In this document: in pieces, positions 37,801 through 50,900 of the stretch | Layout: the number at the start of each line of letters is the position of its first letter | Position numbering within the stretch: position 1 is the first letter of the stretch | Assembly: GCA_905250075.1 (NCBI GenBank) | Contig: CAJNOP010000551.1 | Span: 62,001-126,000 of the forward strand | DNA: 64,000 bases | Direction of reading: 5' to 3' | DNA from: Rotaria sp. Silwood1 | Lineage: Eukaryota; Rotifera; Eurotatoria; Philodinida; Philodinidae | Made by a program: the position numbers and the translations under genes | Notes under the pieces: generated by a model | Told to the model about the DNA's origin: nothing | Seen by the model: only the letters and a program-made list of their open reading frames with translations | Database searches by the model: none

Positions 37801-38952
37801 CAAGAAATATATATATAGTACTCACAGACATTATGGTTGTAGGAGACAACAAAATGTCAACTGTTATGTTATGTGTAAAATATATATTGCTTGACCGTAT
37901 GCAATTTTTTGATAAAGGTTCACATTGGATACTCATTGTTTTATGAAGTAGAGTTGTACACACAGAAATATCAAGTAGTTAAGAAATAATCTAGATCGAA
38001 GAAACATACTTAGTTTCAAATATGAAGAAAACCATAATGAAAACTATTAATTATAATAAAAAAAAGGAAAAATGAAAGAGTCCCTATAATTGTATTCTAT
38101 TTGATTTAGGAACAAAATTTATCTCAGAATCTATAATATTTATGAGTAAAATATACACTTGTCAGAGATTATCACTAATATAAAGATTCTCAACATATGA
38201 AAATTTGATGAGAACTTGATTTCTTTTATATATATATATATATCATTTGATGGATTACAAATTATTCTATACAACTATATGTATGATCTTCTGATTCAAG
38301 ATAAGTCACTGAATTCGATAAAGTCGTATGAATTTTATTAAGATCTCTATTTATTATTAGTCTTTAACAATTAAAATAATTATTTTTCTTAGATTTATTC
38401 TGTTGGAATATATATTTTAGAATATTTGGAATATTTTATCCATCATCATCTAATCAATCATCAAATAATACAATGAATTTCTTTTGGTCATTTTTTAGTG
38501 AAAATGATGATAATTATTGTTATCATGTTAATGAGTAAGTTAATTAATTTTTATTTAAATTTAATATATCATCATATATTAATTTTAGTTGTGAATGTAC
38601 AGAAAGTCGTATATCATCACATAATTATTATCATCATCATCATCATTCTTATGTTCAAACATATCAACGTCAAATAAGTGCACCAACAAATTCATGGACA
38701 TCATCATCTAATGAATCAAATGATGATGATTTTTTATCAGTAGATAATCATCATATATCAGTTAAACAATTTAATCAATCAACAATAACTAAAGAATATT
38801 GTCGTCATTTACAACACATGGCTAAATTATCAAATCAAAAACAATTTAAAGAAAAATTAATACCAATATTTAATGATGATTATCATTTAATATATAATAA
38901 AACTAATAAAATACCAACAACATCACTTGGACGAACACTTTTATTTACATAA
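34858..38952 (+). CDS. PNPLA2: Patatin-like phospholipase, ATGL/PNPLA2 type triglyceride lipase
   Basis: Seven exons: 34858-35343, 35410-35545, 35615-35746, 36973-37257, 37317-37452, 38421-38534 and 38589-38952, giving 550 residues (human PNPLA2 504). ATGL cleaves the first fatty acid from triglyceride on lipid droplets. The oxyanion loop is GCGFLG (16-21), the nucleophile elbow GCSAG has Ser47, and the catalytic Asp lies in the WDGG block at 166; both numbers equal those of the human enzyme. Further ATGL blocks are [13 protein letters not shown] and [20 protein letters not shown]. The C-terminal part is divergent, with a hydrophobic stretch [15 protein letters not shown] that may bind droplets, and a low-complexity tail with a run of His coded by CAT repeats (about 38628-38646). 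Intron 5 carries a telomere-like hairpin. PNPLA2 versus a close paralogue cannot be settled. Confidence 0.92.
37680..37722. repeat. Telomere-like hairpin inside a lipase intron
   Basis: AGGTGTGGGTATGGGTAAAG, a short loop, then GACACACCCACACG. It sits in the 968-bp intron 37453-38420 of the patatin lipase. Confidence 0.6.
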
Positions 38953-39811
38953 TAAAAGATGATTATTCATATATTGTATCTATGGATGTTTTTTCAACTT
39001 TTATTTCTACGTATATTTAATTCTGTTTGTGTATATAAGTTTTTTTTTGTTTTTTTTTCGTCAGTTTGTATATGTAGATAAGATAATTATTCATAACAAA
39101 CAAAGATAAAAAAAAATAATATTCTATTTCATTATTAACTGACGCCGTTTTTGTTTTATCTTTTGTCTTTTCATCTTTGTATATTTTGTAAATATTTATA
39201 TTATGTTTATTTGATTTACTAGTAATGGTTCTTGTATGAAAAAAAAGTGTTTATTTTGATCCTATTTAATTTATATTGTTTTTTTTTTGTCAGATATATG
39301 TATGTATACTAATATCAAATTATTTATCTTAAAAGAAAAAAAGAAACGAAATTTTCGTCATGTGTTTTTTTGAATGACGTCGTGATTGAGGTCAGTATTA
39401 GAACATTAAGATATTCAGTGTATATTTCTTCTTTTACCTTTTATGTCAATATCTATTTTGTTTTTCTATAAGAGAAAACGAAGGTATGACTTGAGACATC
39501 TATGTTTAAAGCATTGCCTAACAAGAAAGAAAATCTGACACTGATTTCATATATTGCGTTGAACTTTTTTCTTTTCTTCCTTTTTCTATTTCAACCTGTG
39601 ACGAAAAAACAAAATACAAGGTAAGTACATAGCAATTAAGACACCGATCAAGGTATATATACTAAATTTTTTCATTTGCTTTCTTTTCTTTTTTTTACTG
39701 ATTACATAATTTTTATGTACTATCTCATTAGTTGTCTTATTTTAGATAATTGTCCGTACTAATCGACATTCTTTTTTTCTTTTTTTCTTTCTTCTTTTAT
39801 TATTGTTACAA
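38953..39811. other. Intergenic region between lipase and BTRC
   Basis: AT-rich, with T and A runs and no gene. A T-rich TCTTATTTTAG ends at 39745, 66 nt before the BTRC start codon. Confidence 0.5.
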
Positions 39812-42800
39812 ATGAATTTTACTTCGATTGATAATTCTTCATATCTCGATGATAATATATCCGTTAAGATGATGACAACAACAAATAATTATGAAAAAAC
39901 AAGTGAAGAATATTTAACAACATTTTCTACTTGGAATGATAATGAACAATTATTATTTGTTGAAAAATTATTATATAATATGCATAATCATCAACATGGA
40001 CAAATTAATTCATTTTTATTACCAATGTTACAACGAGATTTTATTGGACGTTTATCATCATGTGGACTTGAACATTTAGCAGAAAAAATTCTTGAATATT
40101 TAGATATTCAATCATTAAAATCAACTGAACTTGTTTGTCGAGAATGGTATCATATTATATCAAAAGGTTAAGTTCATACAAAAAAAAAAAAGAAATACAT
40201 TGAAATTTAATGAATTTATAATTAACTATTTGTTTATTTTCTTAGGTATGTTATGGAAAAAATTAATTGAACGTAAAGTTCTTTCCGATACATTATGGTT
40301 TGGTTTATCTGAACGACGTGATTGGAATAAATATCTATTTCGACAAATATTAATTAATAAAGATCAACATAAACGAAATGAATTTTATCGTTATTTATAT
40401 CCAAAAATACTTCATGATATTAATCAACTTCAAATAAATTGGCGTACAGGAAATTATCAATTAGAAAGAATACAATGTCAATCACGAAATAGTAAAGGTG
40501 TTTATTGTTTACAATATGATAATAATAAAATTATAAGTGGTCTTCGTGATAATACAATTAAAATATGGAATAGAAATACATTAGAATGTATTAAAATTCT
40601 TACAGGACATAATGGTAGTGTTTTATGTCTTCAATATGATGAAAAAATTATTATATCAGGTTCATCTGATTCAACAATACGAATATGGAATATTGAAACT
40701 GGTGAATTAGTTAATACACTTTTACATCATTGTGAAGCTGTTTTACATCTTCGATTTATTGATAAAATGATGATAACATGTTCAAAAGATCGTTCAATAG
40801 CTGTATGGGAAATTAATTCACCTATTGATATAGTTATGCGTCGTGTACTTGTTGGACATCGTGCAGCTGTAAATGTTGTTGATTTTGATAATAAATATAT
40901 TGTGAGTGCTAGTGGTGATCGTACAATTAAAGTTTGGGTAATTTAAAAAAGAAAAAAAAAATTCTTTTATAATATTGAATCTTAAATTTTTTTTTTCTTG
41001 TCAGAAAACAACAACATGTGAATTTGTTCGAACACTTCTTGGACATAAACGAGGCATTGCTTGTTTACAATATCGAGATCAACTTGTTGTTAGTGGTTCA
41101 TCTGATAATACAATACGAGTAAGGAAATTTATTATTTATGATTAAATCTCTATATGCGACATAATAATAGTTCTTTCTAATGATTATTTTAGTCTATATT
41201 GAAATTTGCTCGAGTATTATTAATCCTGACGGACTTGTTCTTTTTCCTTTATTTTTAATTAATAGTATATTCTAATGTGTCACGGTATCTTTACGCATCG
41301 GTATATTGACTTTGTTGCCCTTGACAAAACATGAATTACACTATTACCTTGTCATCTGTCAAACAAGTACATTATTTTTTGGTTATTACTTGTTGCCTCA
41401 CATATTGACAAAACTTGACGTTTAGGTCCTCTATTTTTTTGCTTGATCGGAAACATTCTAGAAAGATTAATAATTATAACTGCATGCTATTATTATTTAT
41501 CCTTTAGTCTTTCCGAAACAATGATAACAAATAAAATTAATGAGTTTTTACTTTTTTATAGACAAACAGACCTTGTATTGTATAAATGATCATATTCGTT
41601 TTCGTATCGATATTGATGATCAGTTCTGACAAAAAAAAAAAATTTCAAAGTATTTTGTTTATTTGTCTACTTTCGAGGTCATATAATGTTTCTTTTTTGT
41701 ATTCTCTATTTGAAAAGACATTTGTCTTTGAATCAGAACAGACAAAACTAAAATTGTTTTCATTTTCTATTAAAATAAAAAGAAAAAATACAAAACATTA
41801 ATACGATCAATAAAAAAAAAAGAATATCGATTAAGATGAAGATTGAGAAAAAGAAAGAACACTTATCATGTGTATATATCAGTAATTGTATAGTTATTCA
41901 TTAACATTAGTTTTCAAAAAAAAAAACTATAAAAAACATTTTAAATAATTGAAAAGATAATTATTAAATTCGATACAGTGAGGGCTCAAAAAAAGCATGT
42001 ATATTTTTGTTTTTACCCATAAACGAATAATAAGGATACTCTAAAAATTTTCTCTCATATCGGACTTTGTCGAGCTTTTTTCGCTGATCATTTTGGTAAA
42101 AAAAGTTTTTTGATTTTCATTGATTTATGACGATGTTATAGTCAAAATACTAAACACTGTAATATAAAGTAGGGAAAAAAGTTTAGCACACTTTTAGTAT
42201 TTGGCTAATTTTTACGTTAGTTTCACAACATCTGAAAGATGTTCTATATATCATTCGACGCAGAATTTAATGGGCTACATTTTGGTAACAAGCACTTATA
42301 CTTATATTGCAGTTAATTAGTTAATTAATAATTAGTTAATTAATTAGTTAATTCATAATAATTTTGATTTTTTTTTAAATTCCAACTCTTTCATATGAAA
42401 GAGCATAAAAATCTGAACAAAACTCTATAATTACTATTTGGAAAGCAATGGATTTAGTGAGGTTTTAGTGTGATTTTCAGAGTATGTTCAGTTGTAATTA
42501 GATATAGTATGTACTACAGTGTTTAGCATTTTGACTATAACATCGTCATAACTCAATGAAAATCAAAAAACTTTTTTTTACCAAAATGATCAGCGAAAAA
42601 AGCTCTACAAAGTCCGATATGAGAGAAAATTTTCAGAATATCCTTATTATTCGTTTATACGTAAAAACAAAAATGTACATGCTTTTTTGAGCCATCACTG
42701 TATGATATTGTAATAAATTCTCATTTTAATTATCAATTTTACATCAACAACATTCTGACTTTATGAATCCAGACTTGTATATTACAACTAGACTATACAT

Positions 42801-43678
42801 AATGTTTAGTAATTGAGTTAGTTATTGATGAAACAGTTCTTAATCTTAATTGATTTTTCAAATGTGATAGAATCGATAATTTTTAACTATTAATTATAAA
42901 GATTGTACTCTAATGACTTTAGTACTTAATTAAGGTCATATTCTTACAAGAAAACTATTTAATAAATATAATATTTGTTCAAATAAAATATATTTAAATA
43001 ATAAAGCAAAAAAAACCAAACAAACATTGTAATTATTAATTCAACAAGTTTTTCATTACAAGAAAAGAATTCATTAAAAATTTATTTCTAATTAGTAAAA
43101 AAAAAATAATAATCGAAATATATTTTCTAGATTTGGGATATCGAATGTGGTGCTTGTCTTCGTGTACTTGAAGGACATGAAGAATTAGTTCGATGTATTC
43201 GTTTTGATTCAAAACGTATTATTTCAGGTGCTTATGATGGTATGTTATAAATTTTTATTTCGAAAGAATTTATTTTTGTTTTTTTATTCATATTTCAAAA
43301 ATAGGTAAAATTAAAATTTGGGATCTTCAAGCAGCACTTGATCCACGTTCTCAAACATCATTACTTTGTTTAAAAACTTTAAATGAACATACTGGACGTG
43401 TATTTCGTTTACAATTTGATGAATTTCAAATTATTTCAAGTTCACATGATGATACAATACTTTGTTTTAATTTTCTTCAAACTGAACAACAATATTTATC
43501 AGAATCAAATTCAATTAATTCATCACCTATTTTAAATATAGAACAAACTGATATTACTTTACAAATGAAATCAAATATTAATGAAATTATTGAAACAAAA
43601 GAAAATATTTTAGAAATACAAGTTCCAGCTCTATCAAGAACATCATCATCATCATCATCATCTAGTTCAGGAAATTAA
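39812..43678 (+). CDS. BTRC: Beta-TrCP F-box/WD40 substrate receptor of SCF ubiquitin ligase
   Basis: Five exons: 39812-40166, 40246-40937, 41005-41118, 43131-43239 and 43305-43678, giving 547 residues from the first ATG. It recruits phosphodegron (DSGxxS) substrates such as beta-catenin and IkB to SKP1-CUL1. The dimerisation segment (about 40-80) contains [20 protein letters not shown]; the F-box follows (about 82-122: [27 protein letters not shown]). Seven WD40 blades then run from [20 protein letters not shown] to [20 protein letters not shown], almost word for word the animal beta-TrCP sequence. The last blade ends CFNF where vertebrates have IWDF. A Ser-rich tail of about 60 residues replaces the short vertebrate end. 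The 2012-bp intron 3 holds a mariner-like inverted-repeat element. BTRC and FBXW11 are vertebrate duplicates, so either name applies. Confidence 0.96.
41976..42700. mobile_element. Tc1/mariner-like inverted-repeat element in BTRC intron 3
   Basis: 725 bp, starting CAGTGAGGGCTCAAAAAAAG and ending with the near-exact complement (..TTTTGAGCCATCACTG), flanked by TA on both sides. CAGTG ends with a TA duplication are typical of the Tc1/mariner superfamily. The inverted repeats are about 195 bp each (41976-42170, 42505-42700). The interior has no transposase. Its inner arm (CTGATCATTTTGGTAAAAAA) resembles that of the element at 46993-47688. Confidence 0.85.
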
Positions 43679-44874
43679 AACATATAGAAATTATTCTATT
43701 CATTGAAATTTTGTGTATTATTTGTATATACTTTCATACGTGTCGGATATATCTTTTCTTTCTTGATATTTGTCTGTATTTTACGCATGTTCTTTTTTTG
43801 TTTAATCAAGAAAAAAGACTAGTTAAAATATTTTTTTTTTTTTTATAAACCGGACGGTAAGAAAGGCAGCGTTGTTTTTGTTTTTGTTTTTCGTGCAAAA
43901 AAAAAAAAAACGAAATGTGTTATCAAACATATACTTCTCGATCTATTTCGAGCGACATCTACAATCTTTTTTTATTCTTAATTTATATGAAAAACAAATT
44001 ATACATAAATGAATAAAAATTCTTTTTTTAATGTCACATAAAATTAAAATTAATTTTTTTTTAATATTCGGATTGGTCAATAGCGAAAAACCAATTATAT
44101 GCTTAGTAGCATCAGTTATACAAGAGATAGCAATCATCTCTCACAGGCAGAATTTGGAAAAGCAATATGCTTTTTATTTGTATTAGAGTAAGACTACTTA
44201 GTTCAATATTTATAGTCGATATTAAAATTATTCAACAAGAAGCATTTGAAAAAATCAAAACTCTAGTTTTTTTTAATCTCAAAGTTTTCTGTAACATTTT
44301 TTTATAAGCTGAAATGTTAAATGCTGACTTTTCTGTTTGAAATAATAGGAAAAAAAAATGTTGATAATTCTTAACTCTATCATTCTATATAAAATTATAT
44401 TTGAATGTTTTCGATATTGAAAAACTTAAGAACTTTCAGTTTTCTATTTTTGAAAATTTGATCATAATTTTTTTCTTGTTGAATAACTTTGATAGTTACA
44501 TATTCAATACAACTATATAATTTGTCAATGTAGAAGGTTTGAATTATAGCCCTTCATTACACTTCCTATTATTTATATTCGACATCTGATGATAATAAGC
44601 AATTTTCAAAGTTTACTATTAGATCAAATCAAACAAGGAAACATATTCATTTTGTTAATCATCAATCGAAACTAATATTTTGTTCATATAAATCAGCTAT
44701 ATAGATTGTTGTAAATACATAATTCAATGATTTAATATTGAAAATCATATCTTTGAAATAAAATAAAATTTAAATATTAAATATTTTTACTATCGAATTG
44801 TTAACTATTCTCAAATATAAGTTTTCAAATAAATAATAGAAAAGTCTACTGTTCTTTTTTCTTCATTGTTTCAG
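43679..44874. other. Intergenic region between BTRC and VMA21
   Basis: 1.2 kb of AT-rich DNA with homopolymer runs and no supportable gene on either strand. Confidence 0.5.
44852..44874 (+). promoter_or_regulatory. 3' splice acceptor abutting the VMA21 start codon
   Basis: A pyrimidine-rich run ending TTTCAG touches the ATG with no base between. It is the cleanest example of the acceptor-before-ATG pattern seen at most genes in this window. Confidence 0.6.
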
Positions 44875-45225
44875 ATGCAACGAACAACATCAGTTATTCA
44901 ATCGACACAAACTATTGATACATCAATTCAATATGAAGATAATTATAATGAATCAGCTGTATGGATAGTATTTGGTAAAATGCTTTTTTTTACATTATTA
45001 ATGACAATTGCACCATTAGCATCATTTTTTATTGCAAAAGATTATATATTTGAAGGTATATTTAAAGTATCTAGTCGTAATAGTTATACATATTCAGCTA
45101 TTGTTGCTGTTATTGTTGTTCATATTGTATTAATTAATTTTTTATTTGTGGCATTTCGAGAAAATATTCCAGGAAAGAAAACATCTATTAATACAACAAA
45201 AGAATCAACTGGTAAAAAAGACTAA
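44875..45225 (+). CDS. VMA21: V-ATPase assembly factor VMA21
   Basis: 116 residues, single coding exon. VMA21 chaperones assembly of the V-ATPase Vo sector in the ER. Two membrane helices are visible: about 29-54 (KMLFFTLLMTIAPLASFFIA) and 73-95 (YSAIVAVIVVHIVLINFLFV), joined by the conserved KDYIFEGIF loop. The order and spacing match human VMA21 (101 residues). The C-terminus ends GKKD, a lysine-rich ER-retrieval-type end like the human one. The ATG directly follows an excellent splice acceptor (TTCTTCATTGTTTCAG), so the true mRNA must begin with a spliced exon: either a 5' UTR exon further left or a trans-spliced leader. Confidence 0.93.
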   Translation: MQRTTSVIQSTQTIDTSIQYEDNYNESAVWIVFGKMLFFTLLMTIAPLASFFIAKDYIFEGIFKVSSRNSYTYSAIVAVIVVHIVLINFLFVAFRENIPGKKTSINTTKESTGKKD

Positions 45226-46504
45226 AGAAAAAAAAAAGTTTTATGACTATATTATATATTGTTGTGTAATATGATTTTAAAAATAAAAGAACAAAAAAAA
45301 ATGTGTTAGTAATTTTTAGAATTAAAACTGAATTATAAACTGTTCTCATTAGAATAAGAAATTAATTTTATGTTAGAAAAATTGAAATTGAGATAATAAC
45401 TTGAATTCTGTTCTTTCATAAACGATAGAATTTTTTTTATTTAGTTTTTTGTCGAAATTTTTCAATGATCTATGTTACATGATTTTTCTTCACATAAAAA
45501 GTAAGAATTACAAAAATAAGGGCTATTTTTGAATCTTGGCCTGTTGAATATCTCCTGAAAATTTCATGCACTCAAATGAAAAATCAACTTTCGATTTTAA
45601 GCTTTTCACAAACAAAGTTCTCAATGAGATTAATACATCGGGCATATTGTAATTTTTCTATTATGACCTATTGGAAGATATTCGAAATTTTCTCGTGTGA
45701 CAAAGGAAATTTCGTTCATAATACTTACATTTCTAGAAAGAAAATAATAGATAAACTAAAACTTGATGCATTGAAAATTATGTTCTTGCAATGTTTCAAG
45801 TCGAAATTCGGTTTTTCATTTATCTGAGTGATCAAAGTTTTACGTGAAAACTTCGGTGAAATTCTCACATCTCAAGAACGAAGTTCTGAAAAACCAAACC
45901 ATTCTAAACTTTTCTATTACATACTTGTACTCATCAAATAAACATTGTTCTAGCAGAACAGTCATTTAACATCTAGAGAAGTTCCCTTGTCAACAGGATC
46001 TATTTTCTTCTATAGTTGAAGAGGAGAAAAATAAAGTATGCTGAGAAACGTTAAACTGTTGATACATGTCATAGATAGTTCATATTTTAAATTTATTAAT
46101 TTACCAGTGAGACCTTTAATTTGACTTGAATATGTTCAATATTCTTCAGTTAGAATACAGATTCTTTCATTTTACATACATTCAAGATGAGGCTGAGTTT
46201 GAGAATATGTGTATATATTCGTCAGTATCATGTACGTCTATCTTTTTTTAATGATGGAAGCCATTCACATTAATTCAATAAATTACGGTTTTCAAAGAGA
46301 ACAAAAAAAAACATGCTCTATAGTTGCAATAGAAACTAAAGCAACGATAATGGGACCTGACTATCGTCGATTTAACTTTTTTTTCTAGGATTATTCTGTA
46401 TAAAGTTCTCTTTCGATAAATTGAATTGCCCGATGGGTGTTTTGCATACGAATCATCACAAACATAAAAGATATCTTAGCAACGTCCCGGCTTCTTTACA
46501 GACT

Positions 46505-46640
46505 ATGAAAGACGTTATTGACAAATGATCAAAGACTGTATATGAATAACGTCTCGTTCTAATATATATGAACGACTTCCTTATTACATTTCTGACGAAT
46601 AAAATAATCTCCCTATGATTAGCAATAGCAGCTACACTGT
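46505..46640. repeat. Dispersed repeat, second copy
   Basis: Collinear blocks shared with the GTPBP10 intron copy (23690-23850), including GATCAAAGACTGTAT and GACTTCCTTATTACATTTCT, followed by AGCAATAGCAGCTACA. Confidence 0.55.
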
Positions 46641-46992
46641 TTTTGGATGAAGTCTTTCTTCATTTATATTGCTTATCAATACATACAAAGTGAATTTCTA
46701 TGACACAAATAAATATTTGATTGATTTTAAAATAAAAAATGATAATAGAAATGAATTAATTCGAAAAATAAACTTTCTACAATATATTTAGTTTGAAAAG
46801 AATGATTTTCTTTTGTCTTTTAGTTGATAATTATCATTTCGAACATTTGTATTAAATCATATTATATGAAATAGTACTTCAAAAAAAAAACTATACTATC
46901 ATATTGTAAAAAGAAAAAGTAGAATTTGAATTGTTTGATTTGTAAAAGATATTTATCCAATTTTTTCGCATGAACTTCTATGATGCTTTGTA

Positions 46993-47688
46993 CTAGATTG
47001 GAAATTATATTATTTCAAGTGGTGTATCGCTATGATTTCAAATAGCATAATCAATAAATTTTATATCAAACGAAAGCTCATGACAAAAAAATTCAAGAGT
47101 ATAAGTGGTCATTTATAGCATAAGAATGGGATATAGAATTACGGACAGTTTCAAATTTTAGATACATCATTGAATATTTTCACGAGTAATCAATCAATCA
47201 CTAAAACACATTAGGTTTCTTTGCATTTCATATTTTATAGAATTGTCGTTTGCTGATCATTTTTGACAAAAAAAAATTTTTTAATTTGATTAACAAATAA
47301 TGATTCTCGAATCGAAATACTCATAACCATATTAATTCTATCAATCACAGCAACTTAAGCTAATCAGCATTTGTATCTTAGAATCATTATTTATTGATCG
47401 AATTAAAATTTATTTTTTTTTACTAAAATGATCAGTAAAGATAGCTCAATAAAGTGTGAAAGGCGAAAAACTTTGATGTTTTAATAAGTGACTACTCTTG
47501 CAAATATCCAATTACATATCTAAAATTTGGAATTTTTCTTAATTCTATAACTCATTCTCAAACGATGAATGGCCAATTATACTCTTGCATCCTATTTTTT
47601 ACTTGCTTTCATTCCATATAAAATTCATTGATTATGTTATTTGAAATCATAGCAATACCGTTTTGAAATAATATAATTTCTAATCTAG
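46993..47688. mobile_element. Inverted-repeat element with TA duplication, upstream of OPLAH
   Basis: 696 bp, beginning CTAGATTGGAAATTATATTA and ending with the near complement (TAATATAATTTCTAATCTAG), flanked by TA on each side. The inverted repeats are about 300 bp each (46993-47300, 47385-47688) with about 85 bp between. Inner arm sequence (TGCTGATCATTTTTGACAAA) is related to the BTRC-intron element. No transposase. It ends 242 bp before the OPLAH start codon, so it may contribute to that promoter. Confidence 0.82.
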
Positions 47689-47930
47689 TATATGTCATTG
47701 GTTGACTCAAACGTGTTTTGCCATGCGCGACAACTCGATATAGAAATACTTTTTTCTTTTCTTATCTTGTTCTTGTTTTTTTTTTTTTTTTTTTATGACG
47801 AAGAAGAAATATCAAGTGTCTCCATTTATCCTTTTTTTCGTTTTCTTCACTTACAATATCTATCATTTTTGTTTTAAAAATAATTCAAAGAAAAAAAGGT
47901 CAAATTTATTTTAGATATAAATATAAAATA

Positions 47931-50900
47931 ATGGGACGTTTACAAGTAGCTATTGATCGAGGTGGAACATTTACCGATGTTGTTGCTCGTACATCAGATG
48001 GTAAAATTGTTACAATGAAAATATTATCTGAAGATCCAGATAAATATAAAGATGCACCAACAGAAGCTATACGTCGATTAATAAAACAAGTTAGATTTTT
48101 TTAAAATATTTTTTTGAAAAATTTCTTATTTTATTATAGGATTCTTTTCCACTTAATCCAACTGATATTGATTGGATTCGTATGGGTACAACAGTAGCAA
48201 CAAATGCATTACTTGAACGAAAAGGTGAACGTTTTGCATTACTTGTTACAAATGGTTTTCGTGATTTACTTCATATTGGAAATCAATCACGACCTAAATT
48301 ATTTGATTTAGTATAATTTTTTAACAGAAGAATATATATGAAAAAAACAATATTTTCTTTTAAATTTAGACTATTCGTATATCTGATGTTATTTATGAAG
48401 AAGTAATTGAAGTCAATGAAAGAGTTGTACTTTCTCGTGATGATTGTAATTTAACTGATGAAATACGTGGAAAAATTCAAGAAAAAACAACAACAACAGG
48501 AGAAAAAGTATTTTAAATACTTAGAATATAGCAAAAGAAGTGGCGAAAGTATTTTAACTTATAAAAAAAACTTTCTTTTTTCTATACAAAGATTTAAAAT
48601 ACGTCCGCTACACACCTTTTGACATGTCCTAAATATATTGATTATTTTTTATATCATAGATTGAAATTTGGAAAGCAGTTGATGAAGAACAATTACGTAA
48701 AGATTTAATAAAAATTAAAGAAAAAGGTATTTTATCAATAGCTGTAGCACTTCTTCATTCATATTGGTAAGTTTTTTTTTTATTTCAATTCAAATCTATA
48801 GATCTTTAAATATAAATAGTTTTCCTGATCATGAATTACGTATTGGTGAAATAGCACATGAAATGGGTTTTACAAATGTATCTCTATCACATCAAATAAT
48901 TGCCATGCAAAAATATGTACCAAGAGCTCATACAGGTTTTACATTTCATGTACAATTGAATTAATTTTCTATTTTGTTTTTTTATAGCTTCTATTGATGC
49001 TTATTTAACTCCATGTTTAAAACGATATATTGATACATTTACAAATGCTTTTGAAAAAGATAAACTTCATAAACTTAATGTTCTGTTTATGCAATCAGAT
49101 GGTGGTTTAACATCCGTTGAAAAGTATGCATGAACAAATAATTATTCTTTCTAATGAATAAAAAAAATTTTATTAGATTTTCTGGTTCACGTGCTATTCT
49201 TTCTGGACCTGCAGGTAGATTAGTTCCTTGTTTTTTTTTCATATTTCAATATTAATTGTTTATTTACAAAAAAAAACCAACAGGTGGTGTAATTGGATAT
49301 TCAGTAACAAGTTATATAAATTCACAACCAGTTATTGGTTTTGATATGGGTGGAACATCAACAGATGTTAGTCGTTTTGATGGTTCACTTGAACATATTC
49401 TTGAAAGTACAATTGCATCTGTAACTATTCAAGCACCACAATTAGATATTAATACAGTAGCTGCTGGTGGTGGAAGTATATTAAGTTTTCGTTCAGGTCT
49501 ATTTCGAGTTGGTCCAGAATCAGCTGGTGCACAACCTGGTCCAGCATGTTATAAAAAAGGTTTTACTTTTTTTTTTTTTACATTTATATATATATGAAAT
49601 TTATTTGATTTTTTGTTTTAATATTTTTTTTTTAAGGTGGACCATTAACTGTAACTGATGCTAATTTAATCTTAGGACGTTTAATACCAGAACATTTTCC
49701 AGCATTATTTGGTCCAAATGGAAATGAACGTTTAGATTATGAAGCATCATTAACTAAATTTAAAGAATTAACAACAAGAGTACAATTTTGTTTCTTTATA
49801 TATATTTTGATAATTTTTAATTTTTTTTTTGTTTGTATAGATAAATTCATTTTTGAAAGAAAATGAAAAGAAAACATTAAGTATTGAAGAAATAGCTATG
49901 GGTTATATTCATGTTGCTAATGAAACTATGTGTCGTCCTATTCGAGCATTAACTGAAGTAAATATGAATTGAAATATTTTTTTTTTTGATAACAAAAAAA
50001 ATTATTTCTAGGGAAAAGGTTTTGATCGTCGTGATCATGTTTTAGCATGTTTTGGTGGTGCTGGTGGTCAACATGCTTGTGCAGTATGTTGAAATTAATT
50101 TTAAATTTTATATTAAAAAAAATATTTATATTTAGATTGCACGAGCTTTAGGCATGAAAACTGTTTTTATTAGTCGGTTAGTAGTTGTTTTGTTCATAAT
50201 GTTTTATTAATATGAATTTTTATAATATAGCTTTGCTGGTGTTCTTTCGGCATTAGGTTTAGCATTAGCTGATGTTGTTCATGAAATGCAAGAACCATCT
50301 GGAAAAGTAATTAATTCTGATAATTGGTCAAATATTCTTGATCGATTAAATTATCTTTCAAAATATGGAACAGATGAACTTGTTAAACAAGAATATGATC
50401 GGTTTGTTATATTGAATATTTTAATTGAAATTGTATTCATGTGAATTTTTTTTTTTTTTCTTAGAAAATCTATTATTGTAGAAAAATATTTAAATCTACG
50501 ATATGAAGGAACTGATTGTGCACTTATGTGTACAAGTAATGGAGATGTAGCTGAATCATTTATAGATATTTTTGTTAAAAAATATAAAGAACAATTTGGT
50601 TTTATACTTCCGGATCGTCCAATTATTGTTGATGATATTCGAATTCGTGCATTAGCAAAATCAGCAATGAGTATTGATCGTAAAATTGATGTTCGATCAA
50701 AAGATAAACCTTTGAAAGAATTAAAAGTAAATTAAATTTTTAACAAAATCTGTTAGATAAAATGAAAATCTTTTTATTTGAAAAGTCATTTACTAGTTAA
50801 GAGATATTATGACTCAGTATGTTCTCTAACTACTCGAGAGAAAATCTTATTTTGGGTTAATTCTATAGAGTTTTATCTGATCTTCAAATCTTGTGTATCT

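Larger units (their letters stand above)
45226..47930. other. Intergenic region between VMA21 and OPLAH
   Basis: 2.7 kb without a supportable gene. It holds a dispersed-repeat copy at 46505-46640 and an inverted-repeat element at 46993-47688. Weak self-complementarity around 45569-45830 may be a decayed foldback. Confidence 0.5.
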
